Source of the DNA: Mycobacterium interjectum
GTDB taxonomy: Bacteria; Actinomycetota; Actinomycetes; Mycobacteriales; Mycobacteriaceae
DNA: 36,568 bases
Direction: 5' to 3'
Assembly: GCF_900078675.2 (NCBI RefSeq)
Contig: NZ_LT546237.1
Span: 4,317,341-4,353,908 of the forward strand
Shown here: in pieces, positions 25,386 through 32,794 of the stretch
How the letters are laid out: each line of letters begins with the position of its first letter
Position numbering within the stretch: position 1 is the stretch's first letter
Notes under the pieces: model-generated
What the model was told of the DNA's origin: nothing
Seen by the model: only the letters and a program-made list of their open reading frames with translations
Databases searched by the model: none
Program-made: the position numbers and the translations under genes

Positions 25386-26594
25386 ATGGGATTACGTGGA
25401 GAGGCCGCGATCGTCGGATACGTCGAGCTGCCGCCGGAACGAATGACCAAGGCGTCGCCCGCCCCGTTCGCCATCGAACAATGGGCGGAACTCGGTGCCG
25501 CCGCACTGGGCGACGCGGGACTGCCGTTCGAGGTCGTCGACGGCATCGTGGCCTCGCACCTGGCCGAGTCGGAGATTTTCGTGCCCTCGACCATCGCCGA
25601 ATACCTCGGCGTGGGAGCGCGATTCGCCGAACACGTCGACCTCGGCGGGGCCAGCGCCGCGGCCATGGTGTGGCGGGCCGCCGCCGCCATCGAACTCGGC
25701 ATCTGCGAGGCGGTGCTGTGCGCGCTGCCCGCCCGGTACATCACCCCCATGTCTGCCAAGAAGCCCAGATCGCTGGGTGATGCGTTGTACTTCGGTTCCT
25801 CGAGCAACCAATACGGTTCTCCGCAGGCCGAGTTCGAGATCCCGTACGGCAACCTTGGCCAGAACGGCCCCTACGGTCAGGTGGCCCAGCGCTACGCGGC
25901 GGTCTACGGCTACGACGAGCGGGCCATGGCCAAGCTCGTCGTAGACACCCGAGTCAACGCCAACCACACCGACGGCGCGATCTGGAAGGACAAGCCGCTC
26001 ACCATCTCCGACGTGCTGGCCAGCCCGGTGATCGCCGACCCGCTGCACATGCTCGAGATCGTCATGCCCTGCGTCGGGGGCGCGGCCGTCGTCGTGGCCA
26101 ACGCCGACCTGGCGCGGCGGTCGCGCAATCGCCCGGTCTGGATCAAGGGATTCGGTGAGCATGTGCCGTTCAAGACGCCGACCTACGCCGAGGATCTGCT
26201 GCACACCCCGATCGCCGCGGCGGCCGACACCGCCTTCGCGATGACCGATCTGAGCCGTGCCGACATGGACATGGTGTCGATCTACGACTGCTACACCATC
26301 ACCGTGCTGTTGTCGCTGGAGGACGCCGGTTTCTGCGAGAAGGGCAAGGGGATGGACTTCGTCGCCGAGCACGACCTGACCTTCCGCGGCGACTTCCCGC
26401 TGAACACCGCCGGTGGGCAGCTGGGGTTTGGTCAGGCCGGATTGGCGGGCGGGATGCATCACGTGTGCGATGCCACCCGCCAGATCATGGGCCGCGCCGG
26501 CGCGGCCCAAGTCGCCGATTGCAACCGCGCCTTCGTGTCCGGCAACGGCGGCATCCTGTCCGAGCAGACGACGCTGATCCTGCAGGGGGACTGA
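25386..26594 (+). CDS. Thiolase-like lipid-transfer protein (Ltp / SCP-x type)
   Basis: A 402-residue thiolase-fold protein of the Ltp group. It starts with GEAAIVGYVELPPERMTKAS and has the conserved NTAGGQLGFGQAGLAGGMHH, which carries the catalytic-region His. The C-terminal NGGILSEQTTLILQG is typical. Where classic thiolases carry the nucleophilic Cys, the segment reads HVDLGGASAAAMVWRAA, with no Cys. Ltp2 of M. tuberculosis likewise acts as a retro-aldolase in sterol side-chain degradation with a DUF35 partner. The DUF35 gene follows 3 bp later. A carbon-carbon cleaving role on an acyl-CoA is the best guess. Confidence 0.88.
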   Translation: MGLRGEAAIVGYVELPPERMTKASPAPFAIEQWAELGAAALGDAGLPFEVVDGIVASHLAESEIFVPSTIAEYLGVGARFAEHVDLGGASAAAMVWRAAAAIELGICEAVLCALPARYITPMSAKKPRSLGDALYFGSSSNQYGSPQAEFEIPYGNLGQNGPYGQVAQRYAAVYGYDERAMAKLVVDTRVNANHTDGAIWKDKPLTISDVLASPVIADPLHMLEIVMPCVGGAAVVVANADLARRSRNRPVWIKGFGEHVPFKTPTYAEDLLHTPIAAAADTAFAMTDLSRADMDMVSIYDCYTITVLLSLEDAGFCEKGKGMDFVAEHDLTFRGDFPLNTAGGQLGFGQAGLAGGMHHVCDATRQIMGRAGAAQVADCNRAFVSGNGGILSEQTTLILQGD

Positions 26595-26597
26595 ACC

Positions 26598-27014
26598 ATG
26601 GACCTCCAGCGGCCGATGCCCGTCAAAACGCCGACCACCGCGCCATTTTGGGATGCGCTGGCGCAACACCGCATCGTCATCCAGTACTCGCCGTCGTCGC
26701 AGACCTACGTGTTCTATCCGCGGGTGCGCGCGCCGCGCACGCTAGCCGATGACCTGGAGTGGCGGCAGATATCCGGCATGGGAACGCTGTACTCGTTCAC
26801 CGTGGCCCGCCGCCCCGTCGGCCCGCACTTCGCCGACGCGGTTCCGCAGCTGCTGGCCATCGTCGAATGGGATGAGGGCCCACGGTTTTCCACCGAGATG
26901 GTGAACGTCGAGCCGGAAGCCCTGCGGGTGGGGATGCGGGTGCGGCCGGTGTTCTTCGACTACCCCGAGCACGACGTCACCATGCTGCGGTACGAGCCGG
27001 CCGAACAGGGCTGA
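26598..27014 (+). CDS. DUF35 OB-fold protein, zinc ribbon degenerate
   Basis: A 138-residue DUF35 protein. The N-terminal helix (KTPTTAPFWDALAQHRIVIQ) leads to the place where relatives have a four-Cys zinc ribbon. Here YSPSSQTYVFYPRVRAPR contains no cysteine at all. The OB-fold part follows, with GMGTLYSFTVARRPVGPHFA and MRVRPVFFDYPE. DUF35 proteins pair with Ltp thiolases as acyl-CoA binding or aldolase subunits. The gene starts 3 bp after the thiolase stop and is the last gene of the operon, converging on the LysB-like gene. Confidence 0.87.
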   Translation: MDLQRPMPVKTPTTAPFWDALAQHRIVIQYSPSSQTYVFYPRVRAPRTLADDLEWRQISGMGTLYSFTVARRPVGPHFADAVPQLLAIVEWDEGPRFSTEMVNVEPEALRVGMRVRPVFFDYPEHDVTMLRYEPAEQG

Positions 27015-27029
27015 CCGCGACGCTTCGGT

Positions 27030-28025
27030 TCAGCTACGCAGTCGATCGCGCATCCAAGCGACTCCGCCGCTGATGTCGTACGGGGAGTAGTGCGGATTGG
27101 GCTGGTCGCCCAGGAACGCCACGCCGCTCACGATGGCCTTGACAATCGCCAAGACCTCCTCGACCGGCTGCCCGAACAGGATGGCGATCTGCGCGGCGAC
27201 GGAGAACGGGTTGGAGAAGAAGTCGGCGCGCGCCACGGCCTGGTACACGGCGGCCTTCACCTCACTCGATTTGTCGTCGGTGTTCTCGGCGAAGATGTCG
27301 CCCTCGCGGTACACGTCAACCCAGAAATCGGGCTTGTCCGGGCAGCCGGGCAGCCCGAACCGCCGGATCGGGTCGAGCCCATGGCTGCCGGCTTGGGTGA
27401 TCCACGACCGGGCCCAGTCGGCGATGCTGTCGGCCTGGCGGCCTGGAGTACCATAGGCCAGAACGCCTTTCAGATCCGGCGTTCGCCACGCCAGCGGCTT
27501 ACCGGGTGCCAGGTAGTCGAAGTAAAAGTCGCAGATGACGATGCCGCCTTGGGAGAACCCGCCCAGCGACCAGGGCGTGCCTTTCGGGAAGGGTACGAGG
27601 CTATCCATGACCTCGGAGCCGACGAGCCGGGCCAACTCGTTGACACCGCTGGCGTTGTCGAACGGAATCGGGCCGTTGTTGTAACCGATCGGCTGGTGGT
27701 GACACAGGCCTTCGGCCTCGAGTTGGCCGGCGGTGTCGGCGACCGGCCCGGCGAACATGTTCGAACTATGCCCTTCGACGGTGAACATGATGGGCCGCAG
27801 GCCCGGAGCCGGTGGCACGTATCCGACGCGGCTTGCCGTGGTGGCGTCGAATTCTCCCGATTGCGACAGGCCTAGGCGGCGCTGCATTTCCTTGACCGCG
27901 GCGACTTCGTCCTTGCCGTAGTAGCCGTCTTCCGGCGGCGCGTAGGCCCGGTACTCGCGCCTGAACCATGCCTGCCAGTATTCGATTTCCGGGCCATGGG
28001 ACCCGGGTTTGTAGGGGAGCGGCAT
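27030..28025 (-). CDS. LysB-like mycolyl-arabinogalactan esterase with PG-binding domain
   Basis: A 331-residue phage-type lysin B. Residues 8-68 form a peptidoglycan-binding unit (WFRREYRAYAPPEDGYYGKD, then AAVKEMQRRLGLSQSGEFDA). The alpha/beta hydrolase follows, with nucleophile Ser158 in WSLGGFSQGGIVICDF. Candidate acid and His are in VYREGDIFAEN and NPHYSPYDIS. LysB cleaves mycolate esters off arabinogalactan to open the mycobacterial outer membrane during phage release. There is no signal peptide, as in phages. The start is ATG with AAGGAG about 10 nt upstream. It is the third gene of a leftward cassette after the LysA-like gene, with no phage structural genes nearby. Confidence 0.88.
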   Translation of the reverse strand: MPLPYKPGSHGPEIEYWQAWFRREYRAYAPPEDGYYGKDEVAAVKEMQRRLGLSQSGEFDATTASRVGYVPPAPGLRPIMFTVEGHSSNMFAGPVADTAGQLEAEGLCHHQPIGYNNGPIPFDNASGVNELARLVGSEVMDSLVPFPKGTPWSLGGFSQGGIVICDFYFDYLAPGKPLAWRTPDLKGVLAYGTPGRQADSIADWARSWITQAGSHGLDPIRRFGLPGCPDKPDFWVDVYREGDIFAENTDDKSSEVKAAVYQAVARADFFSNPFSVAAQIAILFGQPVEEVLAIVKAIVSGVAFLGDQPNPHYSPYDISGGVAWMRDRLRS

Positions 28026-28070
28026 TTCGATGAATCTCCTTGAGGGTCGGTTGATTTGTGGGCGGCAGTC

Positions 28071-29591
28071 TCACCGCTTCTTTGCGGGGGCCTTTCGCGC
28101 CGGCGCCTTCTTGGCAGCCGCGGCCGCCCCGTTGCCGGCCGCAGGGATCACGATGCGGGGAGCCGCCTTCTTGCTGGTCGCCCGGGCAGCCTGGGTGAGC
28201 AGCACATCCAGGGCCGGCTGGTACTTGGCCAAATAGTCCACGATCGTCAGGTTGCCGAGCTGCGGCCAGCCGTGCCCGTAGCCGTCCGAGCCGACCGGCC
28301 CGGCCAGCTGCTCGTAGATGAGCCGCTGGTAGTCCGCCGGCACGCTGGGTATCACCAGCGGCGAGGGAGCCACCGGTGACGCGTCGCCCACTCCGAGCAC
28401 CGAGGCTAACTGGGATGGCGACAGGCCGTCGGCACTGTTCATGTCGCAGTTGCCGAAGGGTGGCGCCCCTTCGGGCAGGCCGCCTCCGTACCCTTGGCCG
28501 TCGGTGTATTGGTGCGCGACCTTGAACACGGCCGGGTCGTTGGGATTTGAGCCGTACCCCGCGATGATCATCGGCACGTGCTCTGGCCTGGTCTGCCACA
28601 TCTGGCGCATGTCGTTGAGGTTGCAATACCCGATGACGCGGCGCGCGTCGCCGAGCCACTTCGCCAGCCCGTAGTACATGCCGTTGACCGCGGCGCTTTG
28701 ATCGCAGCCGGGATTGCCATCTCCGCATTCCACGTCGATCATGGCGACCATCTTGGGGTGGGGGCCGCCGTTGGCGTTGATCTGATCCTGCAAGGTCGCC
28801 AGCGTTGCCTGCCAGTCAGGACGCCAGTAGGCGTAGACGATGAAGCCCTTGAGCCTGCCGTCGTCGGCGGCTTGGCTGCACCAGCCGTAGTTCTGGGCGA
28901 AGTTGTTGTCGCGGTGTGTTCCGTCGTTGGCTCTGATGGACAGCCAGCGATAGGGCCAGTCGATGCCGTCCTGGTTATACGTGGCGTCGGTGTAGGCGTC
29001 GGTCACCGGCACCTGGTGCTCGGACACGTCGGCGAACAACGTGTCCCGCGGCTCGCCTTGGGGCGCCGGAGCGCTTCCGCTGGGCTGGTGCGGGATCGGC
29101 GTGCCGTCCTCGACGATCGGGCCGGGTACGAACCACCAGTCGTTGGCGTAGGGGTTGTCCACCGCCATCGCCTGGTCGCGCAGCACGGTGCCGTTGTCGC
29201 CGTTGGTTTCCACGCGCAGATCGCCGATCTGGCACCACATGTGGGAGTTCATTCCGCCGCCGGGCCCGTGGTGCAGGGCAATCTTGATCGCGGCGTCGGC
29301 GGGAAACACGCTGGGGTTGGCTACCTGGACGGTGTGAAACGGGCCGTCGAGCGGGTTGGCCTGGCCGCCGTGCGACGGCGCGCGCCAGCTCTCCGTGCAA
29401 AGGCCGTGGCGCGACCACTCCATCGCGGTGCCGTTGATTCCGCCGTCAAGTTCGTCAACGACGCAGCCGGAGCAGTCGGTGCCCTTCTTGCGGTCAAAGG
29501 GGTCCCAGTTGCCGCCGTAGTCGTACGGGTTACCCGCGCGGTCGATGGCGATCTGCTGCCCGAAGGAAATGGTCTTGCGTGGCACCGGCAT
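28071..29591 (-). CDS. LysA-like endolysin: NlpC/P60-type peptidase plus GH25 muramidase
   Basis: A 506-residue modular lysin. Domain 1 (about 8-160) has a cysteine peptidase look, with Cys40 in GTDCSGCVVDE and His117 in GMNSHMWCQIGD. Domain 2 (about 185-395) is GH25, with Asp188 in LFADVSEHQ, the catalytic pair Asp286/Glu288 in AMIDVECGDG, and AHQYTDG..CDMNSADG near its end. A third part (about 420-465) contains the actinophage wall-binding motif GYGHGWPQLGNLTIVDYLA. The tail (473-506) is a Lys/Ala/Pro run ending KKAPARKAPAKKR. It would cut stem peptides and glycan of peptidoglycan. There is no signal peptide. AAGGAGG lies 8 nt before the ATG. Confidence 0.88.
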   Translation of the reverse strand: MPVPRKTISFGQQIAIDRAGNPYDYGGNWDPFDRKKGTDCSGCVVDELDGGINGTAMEWSRHGLCTESWRAPSHGGQANPLDGPFHTVQVANPSVFPADAAIKIALHHGPGGGMNSHMWCQIGDLRVETNGDNGTVLRDQAMAVDNPYANDWWFVPGPIVEDGTPIPHQPSGSAPAPQGEPRDTLFADVSEHQVPVTDAYTDATYNQDGIDWPYRWLSIRANDGTHRDNNFAQNYGWCSQAADDGRLKGFIVYAYWRPDWQATLATLQDQINANGGPHPKMVAMIDVECGDGNPGCDQSAAVNGMYYGLAKWLGDARRVIGYCNLNDMRQMWQTRPEHVPMIIAGYGSNPNDPAVFKVAHQYTDGQGYGGGLPEGAPPFGNCDMNSADGLSPSQLASVLGVGDASPVAPSPLVIPSVPADYQRLIYEQLAGPVGSDGYGHGWPQLGNLTIVDYLAKYQPALDVLLTQAARATSKKAAPRIVIPAAGNGAAAAAKKAPARKAPAKKR

Positions 29592-29645
29592 TCGTCGGCC
29601 CTCCTTAGTCTGTGTATGTGTTATTGCGGTCGGCCGTCAGCGTTT

Positions 29646-30371
29646 TCAAGCGGTCGCCTGAGCGAGCATCGCGTCGGTCTGCTCGAGCCGGCGGCGGGTG
29701 CGGGCGAACTTTCCCGCCTTCATTTCCTTGCGCCAGTCGGGAAACTCGTCGCCGAATTCTTGGTGCTCGCCCCCGGCGGCCTCGAAAACGACGTAGCCGC
29801 CCTTGAGAATGCTGAACGGGGCGTGCAGCTTACCCAGCTTGTCGTATTGGGCGGTGGCCTGATTGGACAGCGGGTCGAACCATGCCGGCGTCACGAAGTT
29901 CGACACCGACACGCCGTCGACGGCGTACGTCGGGGCCTCCACCGGATCGCACACCTCGAAGCTGTAGGCCTTGCCCCGTCCGTCGTTGGACCACAGGTTG
30001 CAGTTGGGGTCGATGAACATCTCGAGCACTTCGTGTGACAGGACGCTCGAGACGCTCCAGTCCCCCTTCGTCGCCGTCCCGCCGTTGTCGAGTTCGGGCT
30101 TGGCCGCGACCACGCCCCACAGCTTCCCGCCCCGGTCCTCGGTGTGGTAGCCGAGCACGCCGTCGGGTTGGTCCTTGATGGTGTCGACGAGTACGATGCC
30201 GTGCGCCGCCGGGGGCACGTCCTTGGCGTTGGTGTAGAAGATCACCGCCGCGGCGGCCCGATCCCACAGTGGCGCAACGTCCATTCGGACTTGCTTGGCG
30301 ATCGCCTGGGTCATGCCCGCGGCATCCGCGTTGGACACCAACTTCGACTGGTTGATAATCGCGATGAGCAT
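29646..30371 (-). CDS. Phage-type zincin-like protein with HEVLE motif, unknown function
   Basis: About 241 residues. It belongs to a family I have seen near lysins in phages and bacteria, but whose role I do not know. The N-terminus is MLIAIINQSKLVSNADAAGM, then VLGYHTEDRGGKLWGVV. The key motif VLSHEVLEMFIDPNCNLW (His113, Glu114, Glu117, Asp121) looks like a metal site (HExxE..D), followed by FEVCDPVEAPTYAVDGVSVS and NFVTPAWFDP. I chose the ATG at 30371 because AGGAG lies 7 nt upstream; the longer frame from 30413 has no such site. It is the first gene of the lysin cassette, 54 bp before the LysA-like gene. A protease role is possible but unproved. Confidence 0.75.
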   Translation of the reverse strand: MLIAIINQSKLVSNADAAGMTQAIAKQVRMDVAPLWDRAAAAVIFYTNAKDVPPAAHGIVLVDTIKDQPDGVLGYHTEDRGGKLWGVVAAKPELDNGGTATKGDWSVSSVLSHEVLEMFIDPNCNLWSNDGRGKAYSFEVCDPVEAPTYAVDGVSVSNFVTPAWFDPLSNQATAQYDKLGKLHAPFSILKGGYVVFEAAGGEHQEFGDEFPDWRKEMKAGKFARTRRRLEQTDAMLAQATA

Positions 30372-30435
30372 GTCCGGCTCCTGTCGTCGTGGATGTGGCA
30401 GAGAATGTGCCACCTCCCCGCGACCCGGCGCATGA

Positions 30436-30512
30436 GTAGTTGACTACGTCATCGCGTATGGAAGGGAGTTCTCGTTGGCTGCTTCGCAAGCAAGTAGCCG
30501 ACTACGCTACTT
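30436..30512. promoter_or_regulatory. Duplicated GTAG-NN-GACTAC motif in the lysin cassette divergent promoter
   Basis: GTAGTTGACTAC lies at 30436-30447 and GTAGCCGACTAC at 30494-30505. With flanks the two match over AGTAG-NN-GACTACG, 58 bp apart. The second copy is nested in a larger repeat, AAGTAGC (30492-30498) and GCTACTT (30506-30512). The pair sits between the zincin-like gene (leftward) and the membrane protein gene (rightward), so one regulator could control both. Confidence 0.6.
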
Positions 30513-30581
30513 CGGCCTCGCCTTCGGGAGTGATACTCGACGCGATTCTCTGGCCCGACCCGTTCACCCTGGGAGGAATCC

Positions 30582-31652
30582 ATGTCCACACCGCCGAACG
30601 CCGGCTCGACGCCGCCAGCCCCCACCTTCCGTGGCGACACGTGGAACGGCTTCCAGTCGGGACTGCCGAAGACGTGGCGGTCGACCTCGCCCTGGCGGCA
30701 AACGGTCCAACGCCGTCGCATCATGCTCCTGGACGACCTGGCCCGCCTCGAGCTGAAGAATCGTCCCGATCAGGAGCAACGCGCCTTTCTCATCAACAGC
30801 CTGCTGTCCGACGCCGGTATCGCGGCGGAATCCAACGTCGCTATCCGAAAGTGGTGGTGGGGCACCGAGATCGAGCGTGCCTGGGCGCGTCTCCATGAGG
30901 TCGAGGAGCGCACGGTCGATCTGCTGCCCGACTCGGAACTGCGCGCCCGCGGCAACGCAGCCTTGGCATATGCAAGCTTCCATCTTAAGGATGACAAGAG
31001 GCAAAAGGATCTGCAGGCGTTGCTGGCGGACCCGTCCCATATCGATACCGCGGAGCTGCGCCCGTCCATCGTCGGTGTTTTGCGCGCCGCGCACGACAAC
31101 TCTGATCGCAGCAACCAAGAGGCGCGGTATCTCAGGAACCGGTTCATCCTCGCGTCCGGTGTCTGCCTCTTTTTCACCACTCTGACCTTGTTGACCCAAC
31201 GGCTGTTCCGAGACGATCACTTCCTCCCCCTGCCCGACGACAGCTTCAAGGATGCGCCCTGGCAGTACCTGTTCCTGGTCATGTTCTTCGGGTCCGTCGG
31301 TGCGTTGTTCACCGCGATCCCGGCCATGTCCAAGGTGCCGCTGGGCCACAGTCCCTTCAATCTGCCGCTCCAGCAGGGCTTATTGAAACTTGTCCTCGGC
31401 CCGCTGGTCGCCGTTGTCGGGCTCTTGATCCTGGGCGCCGATGTGCTGCATGTCGGATCGTCGAACACGTTGATCGGTTGCCTGCTCCTCGCGACCATAT
31501 TCGGGGCGGGCCAGCATGCCGTCACCCGCTACGTCGACCAGCGTGCCATCGAAATCCTCACGGCGGATACGGATCCCGCGAACAGCAGTTCCGCGAACAA
31601 GGATCGACGCGCCGAGTTGACTCAGCGCAACGGCTCCGTCGGCACCCCGTAG
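30582..31652 (+). CDS. Multi-pass membrane protein, unknown function
   Basis: A 356-residue protein, not recognised. Residues 1-185 are soluble and charged, probably helical (LARLELKNRPDQEQRAFLIN and KWWWGTEIERAWARLHEVEE). About four hydrophobic helices follow: FILASGVCLFFTTLTLL, YLFLVMFFGSVGALFTAIPA, LVLGPLVAVVGLLILGADVL and LIGCLLLATIFGAGQHAV. The C-terminal tail is polar. It begins with ATG after GGGAGGAAT. It diverges from the lysin cassette and shares the duplicated motif region, so it may partner it, for example as an exit or regulatory factor (inference). Its last 31 bp overlap the convergent sulfotransferase gene. Confidence 0.8.
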   Translation: MSTPPNAGSTPPAPTFRGDTWNGFQSGLPKTWRSTSPWRQTVQRRRIMLLDDLARLELKNRPDQEQRAFLINSLLSDAGIAAESNVAIRKWWWGTEIERAWARLHEVEERTVDLLPDSELRARGNAALAYASFHLKDDKRQKDLQALLADPSHIDTAELRPSIVGVLRAAHDNSDRSNQEARYLRNRFILASGVCLFFTTLTLLTQRLFRDDHFLPLPDDSFKDAPWQYLFLVMFFGSVGALFTAIPAMSKVPLGHSPFNLPLQQGLLKLVLGPLVAVVGLLILGADVLHVGSSNTLIGCLLLATIFGAGQHAVTRYVDQRAIEILTADTDPANSSSANKDRRAELTQRNGSVGTP

Positions 31653-32794
31653 CGGTCCTGGTAGGCGCTGACGCGGTCGCGGACCTCGGCGGCATCCAGG
31701 CGGGTGTCCGACCACGTGTAACGGCTGCCCCCGCCATCCCCGGGATGGGCGGCCAGGAAATCCCGCATCTTTTGTGCGGTCTCGGGTTTCAGCTCTCGGC
31801 CCAGCTTCCGGTAGATGTCGTCGATCGTGGTCCACGGGTCGTTCATGAAATCGGTGAACAGCACGTCGATTACGCGGCCGGCGGGAATGGCGCCGGCGTC
31901 GCGCAGCGCCATTGCGCGGTCCAGGCCGACGACGATCTCCTCATAGGACTGGGCCGCGCACTCGGCGATGTCCGACTCGTCGCTGCCCATCCGCCGGAGG
32001 TGGTGGGTGAGCGCGGCGATCGACGAGATGACGTTGAGCGGATCGCGGTGGGCCTGGACGATCAACGCGTCGGGGTACTCGGCGAGCAGGTCGTCGAGGT
32101 GCCACAGGTGCGCCGGCGATTTCAGAAGCCACTGCCCGGGAACCCCGGACTGCAGGTGTTGCAGGAAGATTCGGTGAAAGCGGTAGGCGCCGGCATGGTC
32201 GGCCTCGTACAACAGCCAGCGGTAGTAGCTTGGCAGGCGGTACTGCACTGAGAAGATCATGCTGGTGAACTCGCTGGCGGTGATGCGCACGCACTCCTGC
32301 CCGACGAGGGCGCCCATCGGGTGAAACGCCAAGAAGCCGGGGATGATCTGTTCGGACATCTCGATGCTGGCCTGGGCCTGAGCGATGCGCGGATCGGTGT
32401 GATAGGTCTCCGGTTGCGGGACCGGACAGGGAGCGTCGACCTCCCAGGTCAGCGGCGCCCGCAGGTCAGGGTCCTGGGCGAGCAGGTCGTAGAGGATCGT
32501 GGTGCCGGTGCGCGGCTGGCCGACGATGAAGATCGGCGCGGTGATCGGCTTGCCGGCGATTCCGGGATGCTTTTTGCGCCAGGCGATCACGCCGAGCCGG
32601 TTCTTCAGGGCGCGGATGACGTCCAGGTAGGCGATCTCCACACCGATGGGCGAGAGCCGCGCCTCGCCGACCAGTCCGTCGGTGAGCCGCTGCAGTCCGG
32701 GCTGCCACCCGTCCGCGCCGAAGTCGTCGCTATCGGCCACCTCGCAGGCGGTGGCGATGAGTCGCTCCGGCGCGAACCGCTCGCTCAGGGTCAT
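31622..32794 (-). CDS. Sulfotransferase-family protein
   Basis: A 390-residue PAPS-dependent sulfotransferase-fold protein. The 5'-phosphosulfate loop is PIFIVGQPRTGTTILYDLL (about 86-104). The 3'-phosphate region is ALIVQAHRDPLNVISSIAAL, with the Arg and Ser expected to contact PAPS. Mycobacteria carry many such genes, often of unknown acceptor. Start at ATG 32794, whose last bases overlap the stop of the DUF1214 gene (ATGA), so the two are translationally coupled. The far longer open frame continuing upstream is antisense shadow and was not used. Confidence 0.9.
   Translation of the reverse strand: MTLSERFAPERLIATACEVADSDDFGADGWQPGLQRLTDGLVGEARLSPIGVEIAYLDVIRALKNRLGVIAWRKKHPGIAGKPITAPIFIVGQPRTGTTILYDLLAQDPDLRAPLTWEVDAPCPVPQPETYHTDPRIAQAQASIEMSEQIIPGFLAFHPMGALVGQECVRITASEFTSMIFSVQYRLPSYYRWLLYEADHAGAYRFHRIFLQHLQSGVPGQWLLKSPAHLWHLDDLLAEYPDALIVQAHRDPLNVISSIAALTHHLRRMGSDESDIAECAAQSYEEIVVGLDRAMALRDAGAIPAGRVIDVLFTDFMNDPWTTIDDIYRKLGRELKPETAQKMRDFLAAHPGDGGGSRYTWSDTRLDAAEVRDRVSAYQDRYGVPTEPLR

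Noticed and set aside
27030..31652. Complete prophage
   Set aside because: Only lysis-type genes are present. No integrase, repressor, capsid, tail or terminase gene, and no att duplication, can be seen.
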